Assembly: GCA_964644555.1 (NCBI GenBank)
Contig: CAZXWI010000057.1
Coordinates: forward strand, 1 to 9,971
Length of the DNA: 9,971 nt
Source of the DNA: RUG14186 sp964644555
Lineage (GTDB): Bacteria > Bacillota > Clostridia > Eubacteriales > Anaerofustaceae
Reading direction: 5' to 3'
Under the pieces are notes generated by a model. That model was not told the origin of the DNA, did not search any database, and saw nothing but the letters and a program-made list of their open reading frames with translations. Made by a program: the position numbers and the translations under genes. Positions 1 to 5,874 of this stretch are shown in pieces (the stretch's first letter is position 1; each line of letters starts with the position of its first letter).

Positions 1-16
1 ATATAGTAATGGGTAT

Positions 17-45
17 ATTTTACCTTATAAAATAAATTATGTCAA
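17..45 (-). promoter_or_regulatory. Sigma-A type promoter reading out of the left edge
   Basis: On the minus strand there is a perfect -35 box TTGACA (40-45), a 17-bp spacer and a -10 box TAAAAT (17-22, five of six consensus bases). Transcription would start near position 10 and run leftward out of the window, so the gene it serves is not visible. The -10 box sits in a short GGTA-N5-TACC inverted repeat, which is too small to call an operator. The interval 1-148 holds no gene on either strand. I see no clear hairpin terminator for moaD in it, only AT-rich sequence and a 6-bp inverted repeat at 71-91. Confidence 0.75.
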
Positions 46-148
46 GGAAATTACTTATTTTTACATTTTTAAGTATCAAAACGAAATACTTTTATATTTT
101 CCCTGTCGATTATATTGATTTAAACTGAATATATTGATATTTTTCCAA

Positions 149-370
149 TCAGCCGCCGCCTACAGGTGGGAAAATAGCAAGGACATCACCATCTGACACT
201 TTTGTTTCGGAGGTTGAATGAAAACCATTTACCAAGAATATAGAAATCTCGTTGTAATCTATTCCCAATTCTTCGGCAACATCGGCTGTCGTTTGTATTC
301 CGATAGGCTCTAAATACACAATTTTATCTCGGTTTTCCCGAAATGTAGCAAATAATCTGACTTCTATCAT
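149..370 (-). CDS. moaD: MoaD/ThiS-family sulfur carrier protein, AOR-associated
   Basis: This encodes a 73-residue ubiquitin-like (beta-grasp) sulfur carrier. In this family the C-terminal glycine is adenylated and thiocarboxylated, and it donates sulfur to the pterin dithiolene (MoaD) or to thiazole (ThiS). The sequence opens with the beta strand IEVRLFATFREN, has a VAEELGI helix near residue 31, the motif FLVNG near 45, and ends DGDVLAIFPPVGGG. The exposed GG tail is required for function, and here it is GGG. An in-frame start exists 39 bp upstream, but the ATG at 370 has GGGAG 5 bases before it and the usual family N terminus, so I chose it. It lies 68 bp downstream of the AOR gene, which points to the tungsten or molybdenum cofactor rather than thiamine. 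No MoaE partner is visible. A ThiS role is possible but less likely. Confidence 0.85.
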   Translation of the reverse strand: MIEVRLFATFRENRDKIVYLEPIGIQTTADVAEELGIDYNEISIFLVNGFHSTSETKVSDGDVLAIFPPVGGG

Positions 371-396
371 AAAAACTCCCGATTTATTTATAATAA

Positions 397-429
397 ACTT
401 TACGGACAATTATATATTGCCCGTAAAGT
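397..429 (-). repeat. Intercistronic stem-loop between aor and moaD
   Basis: The two arms 397-410 and 416-429 are inverted repeats that can form a 14-bp RNA stem with one G-U pair and a 5-base ATATA loop. The minus-strand 5' arm starts ACTTTACGG. The bases after the hairpin are TTATTATAAAT rather than a clean T tract, so it is a poor intrinsic terminator. It may stabilise the upstream aor message or reduce readthrough into moaD. Its presence is directly visible; its role is inferred. Confidence 0.7.
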
Positions 430-438
430 GAAAATTTA

Positions 439-2253
439 TTACATTGAAATATATTCTTCGAGTCCGAGTCGTTTTAATGTGTCATCAGTCGGGAATGCAT
501 TTACCCAGCCTCTTGCTTCGTAATACATAGGAAGTGTAACATCGAGTCGGCTGACCATGCCTTTGCTCGGTCCTTCGGGAATAGGTTCTTCCAAAAGACG
601 TTTGGGAAGTCTGTCGTCCTCGGGTTTCATGCCTGCAATCTTATTGAATACTCGCTCAATATTGTAGATGCGTTCACCGATTTCAAGCACTTCTTCCGAT
701 GTGTAATTTGTACCGGTTGCTGCATTTAAAAGTGCAGTGTATTGATCCGCCCCAAGTGCGAAAGATGTAAATAAGCAGTTGCCCATTGAGTCGATAACAG
801 CTGTCAAATCCTGGAATGTTTTTGCCCATGATGCTTTGTCATCTATAACAGTTCTGTCAAGCTGCTGCGGAAGTCCCAAAACTTCGGGCGAAATCATATA
901 ACCTCTTACATGGCATCCGCCACGGTTGCTGGTTGCGTATGTGATACCTATACCCTGAATACCTCTGGCATCATATGCGGGCATTTCCTGTTTCTTTACG
1001 CTCATGGAGAATTCGGGATGGCCATAATGTTCGCAAAGACGATATGAACCGTCTGCCATAAGTTTGGCAAGATCACTTGCTCCTTCACCCATTCGCTTAG
1101 TCCATTCTACGATTGCCTTTGAGTTACCCCATTCAAGAGGCATACCATCGCATTCTTCTTCTTTGATATATCCTTTTTCGTAAAGTTCCATAGCAGCTGC
1201 GATTGTGCAAGGTGTGCTGATTGCATCAAGACCGTATTCATTGCACCAATAGTTGGCTTCGTCAATAGCGTTAAGGTCATTTATACCACAGTTTCCGCCA
1301 TATGCCCAAAGAGGTTCATATTCAGGACCTCCGCAAACATGACCATTTACATCAACCACACGAGCGCAAGCAATGGGGCAACGATGGCAAGCACCGTTTT
1401 TAACAAGGTATTTATCAACCAATGTTTCGCCCGATGTATCGTCTGCTTTTTCGTAATATGATTCCTGCCAGTTTTTAGTCGGGAACGATCCGATATTGTT
1501 TACAATATTTACCAAAACTGCCGTACCGTATGTGGGAAGACCTCCGCCTGTTACTCCATTTTCTTTTATAATGGAAAGGCACTCTTTATTGGCAGCCTTA
1601 AGAGCATCTTCGTCAAATACTTCTACATTTTTGGCACTTGCCGTAACTGTTATTGCTTTTAATTTTTTGCTGCCCATAACAGCGCCGACACCGCTTCTGC
1701 CTGCGGCTCTGTCTTTATCATTCATAATGGCAGCCAAGAGAGCTTGTTTTTCACCTGCCGGACCTATATTAAGTACGGAACAGCCTTCGTGAACTTTCTT
1801 TAATTCTTCATCAATTTTTTCACTCATCTGACCGACATATGCCGAAGCGTCCAAAAGTTCTATTTTGTCATCAACGATGTTAATATATGTCCAGTCTTTA
1901 GCCTGACCTTCTACAACAATCGCATCCCAACCTGCGTATTTGAGCTTAGCACCCCAGATTCCGCCTGAGTTAGAGCTTGCTATCATTCCTGTCAACGGAG
2001 ATTTGGTTACAACCATGTATCTGCCTGATGAAGGTGATTTCGTACCGGTCATAGGACCTGTAATATAAATAAGTTTGTTTTCTTTGGATAATGGGTCTAC
2101 GCTTGCAACTCCCTCATCCAATAACATTTTCGTTCCAAGACCTCTTCCCCCGATATACTTTTTAGCATCATCAAGGTTGAGTGCCTCAACTTTAATCTCG
2201 CCGGTATCCAAATTGATCCTTGCGATTTTTCCACAATATGCTGTTTTGCTCAT
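439..2253 (-). CDS. aor: Aldehyde:ferredoxin oxidoreductase (tungsten-pterin enzyme)
   Basis: This 604-residue protein has the normal length for the cytoplasmic AOR family. These enzymes use a bis-pterin tungsten cofactor and one 4Fe-4S cluster to oxidise aldehydes to carboxylates with reduction of ferredoxin. The N-terminal domain carries GGRGLGTK (35-42) and the pterin-contact stretch SSGRYMVVTKSPLTG near 75-89, then SNSGG (94-98) and GRSGVGAVMGSKKLKA near 185-200. The cluster ligands are C289, C292 and C296 (CHRCPIAC), with C493 in DSMGNC as the fourth. E313 and H448 fall at the positions numbered identically for the catalytic pair in Pyrococcus furiosus AOR. The ribosome binding site AGGAGG is 8 bases before the ATG. 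A riboswitch-like leader precedes it and moaD follows. Aldehyde specificity cannot be read from the sequence, and other AOR-family substrates remain possible. Confidence 0.95.
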   Translation of the reverse strand: MSKTAYCGKIARINLDTGEIKVEALNLDDAKKYIGGRGLGTKMLLDEGVASVDPLSKENKLIYITGPMTGTKSPSSGRYMVVTKSPLTGMIASSNSGGIWGAKLKYAGWDAIVVEGQAKDWTYINIVDDKIELLDASAYVGQMSEKIDEELKKVHEGCSVLNIGPAGEKQALLAAIMNDKDRAAGRSGVGAVMGSKKLKAITVTASAKNVEVFDEDALKAANKECLSIIKENGVTGGGLPTYGTAVLVNIVNNIGSFPTKNWQESYYEKADDTSGETLVDKYLVKNGACHRCPIACARVVDVNGHVCGGPEYEPLWAYGGNCGINDLNAIDEANYWCNEYGLDAISTPCTIAAAMELYEKGYIKEEECDGMPLEWGNSKAIVEWTKRMGEGASDLAKLMADGSYRLCEHYGHPEFSMSVKKQEMPAYDARGIQGIGITYATSNRGGCHVRGYMISPEVLGLPQQLDRTVIDDKASWAKTFQDLTAVIDSMGNCLFTSFALGADQYTALLNAATGTNYTSEEVLEIGERIYNIERVFNKIAGMKPEDDRLPKRLLEEPIPEGPSKGMVSRLDVTLPMYYEARGWVNAFPTDDTLKRLGLEEYISM

Positions 2254-2257
2254 AAAA

Positions 2258-2304
2258 AATACCTCCTTTTAAAAAAATTCAATCGCAACATTGTGTGGTT
2301 GAAT
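2258..2304 (-). promoter_or_regulatory. Putative expression platform of the aor riboswitch
   Basis: Between the aptamer and the ATG lie a 7-base T run (2271-2277 on the minus strand) and the ribosome binding site AAGGAGGT (2261-2268). Two switching devices can be drawn. First, GGAGGTATT (2258-2266) is complementary over 9 bp, with one G-U pair, to AATGCCTCC in the aptamer core (2319-2327), which would hide the ribosome binding site when the aptamer is unfolded. Second, ATTCAA (2299-2304), which includes part of the 3' strand of aptamer stem P1, can pair with TTGAAT (2277-2282) just before the T run to give a weak terminator-like hairpin. Both models predict more expression when ligand is bound. 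The pairings are visible; the mechanism is inferred. Confidence 0.5.
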
Positions 2305-2380
2305 CCTTTCCAAATACGGGAGGCATTAAATTAACGGTTAATACCCATAGGCTTTTCTCCTATAGAAAAGCTCGGATTCA
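2300..2380 (-). ncRNA. Moco/Tuco (molybdenum or tungsten cofactor) riboswitch aptamer
   Basis: The aor leader carries the conserved blocks I associate with the Moco RNA motif, in order: CCGAGC, then GCCTATGGG, then GCCTCCC, then GGAAAGG. A 7-bp closing stem P1 pairs TGAATCC (2374-2380) with GGATTCA (2300-2306). The first internal hairpin pairs GCTTTTC with GAAAAGC around a 7-base loop. A second short hairpin has ATTAA and TTAAT arms. The class senses molybdenum cofactor, and variants with a reduced P3 stem have been linked to tungsten cofactor. Placement directly ahead of a tungsten-type AOR gene supports the Tuco form. I could not run a covariance model, so the Moco versus Tuco choice is inference. 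Confidence 0.85.
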
Positions 2381-2398
2381 TATTTATCTTCTATATAT

Positions 2399-2404
2399 AT
2401 TTTA
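2399..2404 (-). promoter_or_regulatory. Candidate -10 box for the aor riboswitch transcript
   Basis: TAAAAT lies in the context ATATGGTAAAATATATA, which resembles the GGTAAAAT -10 region of the left-edge promoter and of the DUF3798 promoter. Transcription would start near 2391, about 11 bases before aptamer stem P1, which is a sensible spacing. No good -35 box is seen 16-18 bp upstream, so the promoter may be weak or activated. The rest of the 352-bp gap between rpsR and aor (about 2405-2569) shows nothing I can name. Confidence 0.4.
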
Positions 2405-2569
2405 CCATATAAAAAACACAGTATTCCATTCTAAAATGAGTCGCAAGCCCCAATTAAAGCGGATTTTAATCGTTTTTTCATGCAAATTACTGATTTTGTA
2501 TGTTAAATTTAACATAATAATTTGAAACTTTAATGATTTATATAATTTTATTTTGCAGATTTTACTTAC

Positions 2570-2595
2570 AAAAAAAAGAGAGCATAATGCTCTCT
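2570..2595 (-). terminator. Intrinsic terminator of the rpsF-ssb-rpsR operon
   Basis: On the minus strand an AGAGAGC / GCTCTCT stem of at least 7 bp with a short loop is followed by a run of 8 T (2570-2577). It begins about 10 bp after the rpsR stop codon and separates the ribosomal operon from the aor leader. Confidence 0.9.
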
Positions 2596-2605
2596 TTATA
2601 AGCTA

Positions 2606-2857
2606 TTAGTCTGTTGTGTAAGGAATAAGTGCGATATTTCTTGCAATTTTGATTGCACTTGTTACCTGTCTTTGATGTTTTGCACATGTACCTGTAGCTC
2701 TTCTCGGTAAAATTTTATAACGTTCTGAAACATATTTTCTTAAAAGAGCAACATCTTTATAGTCTACATGATCAATTTTATTTTCGCAGAAGTAGCAAAC
2801 TTTCTTTCTGCGTCTGAAATCATTTTTCGGATAATCTTTCTTTTCCGGTGCTGACAT
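2606..2857 (-). CDS. rpsR: 30S ribosomal protein S18, zinc-ribbon form
   Basis: This 83-residue protein binds 16S rRNA of the small-subunit platform as a heterodimer with S6. The conserved S18 core is clear (VDYKDVALLRKYVSERYKIL, near 31-50, then PRRATGTCAKHQR and the AIKIARNIALIPY tail). The four potential zinc ligands C21, C24, C58 and H61 are all present, so this is the metal-binding version rather than a cysteine-less one. An AAGGAAG ribosome binding site lies 7 bases before the ATG. The gap to ssb is 22 bp, and it is the last gene of the rpsF operon before a strong terminator. Confidence 0.97.
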   Translation of the reverse strand: MSAPEKKDYPKNDFRRRKKVCYFCENKIDHVDYKDVALLRKYVSERYKILPRRATGTCAKHQRQVTSAIKIARNIALIPYTTD

Positions 2858-2879
2858 TGTTTTGCTTCCTTTCTATATT

Positions 2880-3302
2880 CTAAAACGGAAGATCCAAATC
2901 TATTTCTTCGAATCCATCCATTGGTATACCGAATTGTTCATCCGGCTGCGACGCACTTTTATAAGGTGTATCCTGTCTGTTTGATGAAAAAGAATTCAAG
3001 AATTGTATTTCGTCGGCAACAACTTCGGTAACATAGCGTCTGCTTCCGTCATTTGCATCGTAACTTCTCGTTTGGATTCTTCCTACGATAGCTACCATAC
3101 TGCCTTTTGACAAATATTTTTCGCATAATTCAGCTTGTTTTCTCCAAACCACGACAGGAATGAAGTCAGCCTCTTTTTCACCATCTTTATTCTTAAATGT
3201 ACGATCAACAGCGAGAGTAAAATTCGCAACAGCTGTATTACCCTGGAAATATTTTACATCAGGGTCCTTTGTCAATCGTCCGATTAATACCACTTTATTC
3301 AT
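2880..3302 (-). CDS. ssb: Single-stranded DNA-binding protein
   Basis: This 140-residue protein coats single-stranded DNA in replication, recombination and repair, normally as a homotetramer. Residues 1-105 form the OB fold, starting MNKVVLIGRLTKDPDV and including VVVWRKQAE (W53 region) and GRIQTRSY. A short polar linker follows, and then the acidic tip EEIDLDLPF, which is the docking site for replication and repair partners. The protein is a little shorter than many homologues because the linker is only about 25 residues. It sits between rpsF (12-bp gap) and rpsR, which is the standard bacterial arrangement. Its ribosome binding site (AGTAGG, overlapping the rpsF stop) is weak, suggesting translational coupling to rpsF. 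Confidence 0.97.
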   Translation of the reverse strand: MNKVVLIGRLTKDPDVKYFQGNTAVANFTLAVDRTFKNKDGEKEADFIPVVVWRKQAELCEKYLSKGSMVAIVGRIQTRSYDANDGSRRYVTEVVADEIQFLNSFSSNRQDTPYKSASQPDEQFGIPMDGFEEIDLDLPF

Positions 3303-3314
3303 AATACGGACCTA

Positions 3315-3599
3315 CTATTTTTCAAGTTTAACATAAATGCCTCTGAGGATGTTCTCTGTGATTCTGTAAATGTGGTTTAAGTTCTCAAGAACACTCGGCT
3401 CAGCATCAAAAGTAACGAGTGTAAAATAACCCTCGCTCATTTTGTTAATTTCGTAAGCAAGCTTCTTCTTACCCATTTTATCTGTAGCTTTTACTTCACC
3501 TGCTGCTGAAATAATATCATGAACTTTAGCGATTTCGTTATCGAGTTCTTCTTCTGTAGCATTAGGATTTACAATAAACAGAGTTTCGTATGAAGTCAT
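3315..3599 (-). CDS. rpsF: 30S ribosomal protein S6
   Basis: This 94-residue protein pairs with S18 in the small-subunit platform. The sequence starts MTSYETLFIVNPNATEEELD, the usual S6 opening strand, and contains the KMGKKKLAYEINKMSEGYF segment and the YRITENILRGI stretch typical of S6. An upstream in-frame GTG at 3608 overlaps the ribosome binding site AGGAGG (3608-3613), so it cannot be the start. The ATG at 3599 lies 8 bases after that site and was chosen. It is the first gene of the rpsF-ssb-rpsR operon and has its own promoter and leader hairpin. Confidence 0.96.
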   Translation of the reverse strand: MTSYETLFIVNPNATEEELDNEIAKVHDIISAAGEVKATDKMGKKKLAYEINKMSEGYFTLVTFDAEPSVLENLNHIYRITENILRGIYVKLEK

Positions 3600-3607
3600 G
3601 CATTTCA

Positions 3608-3643
3608 CCTCCTTTTGGACTATTGGGGGTTATACCCCAAGGA
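3608..3643 (-). promoter_or_regulatory. rpsF leader hairpin, possible S6:S18 autoregulatory element
   Basis: A GC-rich stem pairs TTGGGG with CCCCAA (3623-3640) just upstream of the rpsF ribosome binding site. The bases on its 5' side, TCCTT (3639-3643), can also pair with AAGGA (3610-3614) of the ribosome binding site, closing a larger structure. Many bacteria control this operon by S6:S18 binding to a leader hairpin, so the position fits. I do not see the CCG-containing bulge expected of that element, so the assignment is tentative. Confidence 0.4.
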
Positions 3644-3651
3644 TACAGCTT

Positions 3652-3680
3652 ATATTAACACATAAAACATTCGGAATCAA
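3652..3680 (-). promoter_or_regulatory. rpsF operon promoter
   Basis: The minus strand has TTGATT (3675-3680), a 17-bp spacer and TAATAT (3652-3657), with TG one base upstream of the -10 box (extended -10). Transcription would begin near 3645, giving a leader of about 45 bases. The acetyltransferase gene ends only about 20 bp upstream with no visible terminator, so some readthrough into this operon is possible. Confidence 0.65.
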
Positions 3681-3698
3681 GTAAAATGAATTTTTTAT

Positions 3699-4250
3699 TT
3701 AATTTATTTCGCAAATTTTAACAAATCTGACATGATCCTCCCAAACACCGTTTATCCGCATATATTTTTCGGCTATTCCTTCCCGTTTTAAGCCCAATTT
3801 TTCACACACATTCAAGGACTTTGTATTCCTCGGCAATACATACACTTCTATTCTATGCATTTTGAAATCAGAAAACATCATTTCGATTATATTTTCCAAA
3901 GCTTCATGCATATATCCATGACCTTGGTAGTCTTTATCAAGTTTATATCCCAAAGTGCAAAATGATGCATTTCCACCTATTATTCCGAAAACAGACACCT
4001 TACCAATCAGATCCCCGCTTAATGAATGATATATCCAAAAATCAAGTGAAGTACCTATTTTTCGGTTATAAGCTTCATCTCTGATTATATATCGGTGGAA
4101 ATCTTTAGTGTAATAGTCTTCCGATTTCGTATCTTCCCACGGTGCGAAATGCTCTTTATTTCGTTTATGAAAACGCAATATGTCATTTACCATTGCGTAT
4201 GTGCTTGTTGTTAAAAGAAGTCGCTTAGTTTGTATATAGAATTGTTTCAT
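3699..4250 (-). CDS. GNAT-family N-acetyltransferase (RimJ/RimL type)
   Basis: This 183-residue protein is a single GNAT domain that would transfer an acetyl group from acetyl-CoA to an amine. It opens with the RimJ/RimL-like strand IQTKRLLLTT (6-15). The acetyl-CoA pyrophosphate loop is QGHGYM (109-114), preceded by the strand LGYKLDKDY. The C-terminal motif RNTKSLNVCEKLGLKREG (141-158) is the usual second half of the cofactor site. RimJ/RimL relatives acetylate ribosomal protein N termini, but many paralogues modify small molecules or antibiotics, so the substrate is open. Closeness to rpsF and rpsR is suggestive at most. There is no ribosome binding site before the ATG, and an in-frame TGA 12 bases upstream of the ATG rules out a longer form. 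Confidence 0.88.
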   Translation of the reverse strand: MKQFYIQTKRLLLTTSTYAMVNDILRFHKRNKEHFAPWEDTKSEDYYTKDFHRYIIRDEAYNRKIGTSLDFWIYHSLSGDLIGKVSVFGIIGGNASFCTLGYKLDKDYQGHGYMHEALENIIEMMFSDFKMHRIEVYVLPRNTKSLNVCEKLGLKREGIAEKYMRINGVWEDHVRFVKICEIN

Positions 4251-4256
4251 AATCTG

Positions 4257-4265
4257 ATTATATCA
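4257..4265 (-). promoter_or_regulatory. Extended -10 promoter placing the start of transcription at the GNAT start codon
   Basis: The minus strand reads TGATATAAT (4257-4265), a perfect TATAAT with an upstream TG. Six bases separate it from the ATG at 4248-4250, so the predicted first transcribed base is the A of the start codon. No convincing -35 box is seen, which extended -10 promoters tolerate. Confidence 0.6.
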
Positions 4266-4332
4266 CATCTTGGTATTGCTGTATTCATAAAATACAAATT
4301 CGAAATTTATTGATTAATTCTAATTACTGCAT

Positions 4333-4366
4333 AAAAAACGAAAGCAAGAGCTATCCCTTGCTTTCG
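4333..4366 (-). terminator. Intrinsic terminator of the ABC transporter operon
   Basis: A perfect 10-bp stem, CGAAAGCAAG (minus-strand 4357-4366) with CTTGCTTTCG (4339-4348), has an 8-base loop and is followed by six T on the minus strand (4333-4338). A shorter T run on the plus-strand side (4369-4373) could make it weakly bidirectional. It lies about 20 bp after the last permease gene. Confidence 0.92.
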
Positions 4367-4386
4367 AATTTTTAAAAATATTACAT

Positions 4387-5874
4387 CTACTTGTCTTCCG
4401 ATGCTACAGCCAATTCTTCTGTGGCATTATCTTCGTCTTTCTTTTTCTTTCCGCCTTTTTGCCATGCGTGCATAGCAAGTGAGATTGCGATAACACCGTA
4501 AGTAATAAACATACGAATGTATTCGCTTATTGCCGGATCTCCGAAGACTTTTGTAGCTGCCAAAGGAGCAACAACAAACAATGTATGGAACAAGATAACT
4601 CCGATTACAGCCTGTTTGTTTGTGGCTTTCTGAACATTGGCACCGCCTACGAGGATTGCAGCAACTGCGTAAAGACCAACGTTTGACTGTTGCTGAACTG
4701 TGTTGAATGTACCTAAGTTCTGAAGGAAGATTATCTGACCCCATGCAGCAAGTACTGTAGAAATGCATGTAGCGATAATACGAATTTTATCAACATTGAT
4801 ACCTGCTGATGTTGCAACTTCTCTGCTCTGCCCTACAGTACGCATATTCTGACCCAAACGAGTGCTGAATATCCATGTATTAAAGAAGCAGAATACCAAA
4901 ATTACCGCATATGTGCAAGCCGGAAGTCTTACAGCGTTGAAGATAAACTGTGTTGTTTTTACAAATGTAAGAGCAAACAGAACTACCGAGCAAGCTACCA
5001 TCAAAATGTATTTGTTGAATTCCTTTGATTTTGCTTTGGGCTTTCTTAGTACAAACATTACAGCAGCATATATAACAACCAAAATTGCACCTATCTGGAT
5101 AGCATCGGTTAATACTACTTTTGTGCCACCAAGCATTTCGTTGAGGAATGGAATTTGTTTTGCTGCTACGGCAATAACAATTCCCACAAAACCGAATATT
5201 GCTTTTTTGATAACATCGCCTTTATTGATGGTGTTACCTTTCTTTTTGTCATATGCGAAATTAATTAAAAGAGCAACCAACGAAATGATTGAACCTACCA
5301 ATAACACGGACAAAAAGCTTACATCATCCAAAGAATATTTCAATGTTCCTGTTAAATCGAATGCGTTTCTTAATCCGAATCCTCTTGGAAGAAGGTTGGG
5401 ATCATCAAACGGAATAACACCACCGATTATGTAAAGAACAAACAAACGATACAAACCATCTGCAAAGAATCCGAGGATCAAACCTGCAATCATTTCTGCA
5501 CCTTTTGTGTGGTTGTAGAGTTTACCGAGGAGCCATCCGAAGAAGATTGCCATAGGAGTGCTTAATACAACACATAATAAGAGTCCTTGAACTCCCGTAA
5601 AGCCCCAATGGACAACCCAGAACATAGCGATCTGAGCAGCCATAGCGCCTACAACGATACCGAAGTTCATTCCGAGACCTGCAAGGCAAGGAATGATAAG
5701 TGCCAAAACAAGACAAGTATTTCTGCCGAAACGGTTAAACACTTCACCTGCTACATAAGACAGGTTAGCATCTGCGATTACGATACATGCCAAACAAAGG
5801 AATACAAATAAGAATATTACTTTGTTATCAAATAAAAACTGACCTATATTACCAAACTTTTTCTGTTTATTCAT
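4387..5874 (-). CDS. ABC transporter permease, BPD_transp_2 family (YufQ/NupQ-like), enlarged
   Basis: This 495-residue membrane protein is the second transmembrane subunit of the importer. The N-terminal half has hydrophobic segments near 20-35, 53-70, 76-90, 97-118 and 131-152, with KGAEMIAGLILGFFADG (124-140) matching the cytoplasmic-loop pattern of nucleoside and sugar permeases. The C-terminal part carries the ATPase-contact loop STRLGQNMRTVGQSREVATS (337-356) followed by AGINV. Compared with family members of about 310-360 residues it has roughly 110 extra residues near 205-315, including about three more hydrophobic segments. The tail is highly charged (KGGKKKKDEDN). The ATG at 5874 overlaps the previous stop by 8 bp. 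An in-frame GTG immediately before it has slightly better spacing (8 bases) to AAGGAGG and is an alternative start. Confidence 0.88.
   Translation of the reverse strand: MNKQKKFGNIGQFLFDNKVIFLFVFLCLACIVIADANLSYVAGEVFNRFGRNTCLVLALIIPCLAGLGMNFGIVVGAMAAQIAMFWVVHWGFTGVQGLLLCVVLSTPMAIFFGWLLGKLYNHTKGAEMIAGLILGFFADGLYRLFVLYIIGGVIPFDDPNLLPRGFGLRNAFDLTGTLKYSLDDVSFLSVLLVGSIISLVALLINFAYDKKKGNTINKGDVIKKAIFGFVGIVIAVAAKQIPFLNEMLGGTKVVLTDAIQIGAILVVIYAAVMFVLRKPKAKSKEFNKYILMVACSVVLFALTFVKTTQFIFNAVRLPACTYAVILVFCFFNTWIFSTRLGQNMRTVGQSREVATSAGINVDKIRIIATCISTVLAAWGQIIFLQNLGTFNTVQQQSNVGLYAVAAILVGGANVQKATNKQAVIGVILFHTLFVVAPLAATKVFGDPAISEYIRMFITYGVIAISLAMHAWQKGGKKKKDEDNATEELAVASEDK

Noticed and set aside
71..91. Inverted repeat AAGTAT / ATACTT, considered as a terminator for moaD
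   Set aside because: The stem is only 6 bp, and on the minus strand it is followed by A residues rather than T.
111..138. Direct repeat TATATTGAT, two copies 19 bp apart
   Set aside because: Two short copies in very AT-rich sequence are expected by chance and have no nearby functional context.
2295..2525. A 76-codon plus-strand open frame across the rpsR-aor gap
   Set aside because: It is antisense to the riboswitch leader, has no ribosome binding site, and its translation shows no recognisable domain.
4862..5434. A 190-codon plus-strand open frame
   Set aside because: It lies entirely antisense to the second permease gene, whose translation has clear family motifs. The antisense product looks like a reversed membrane protein.
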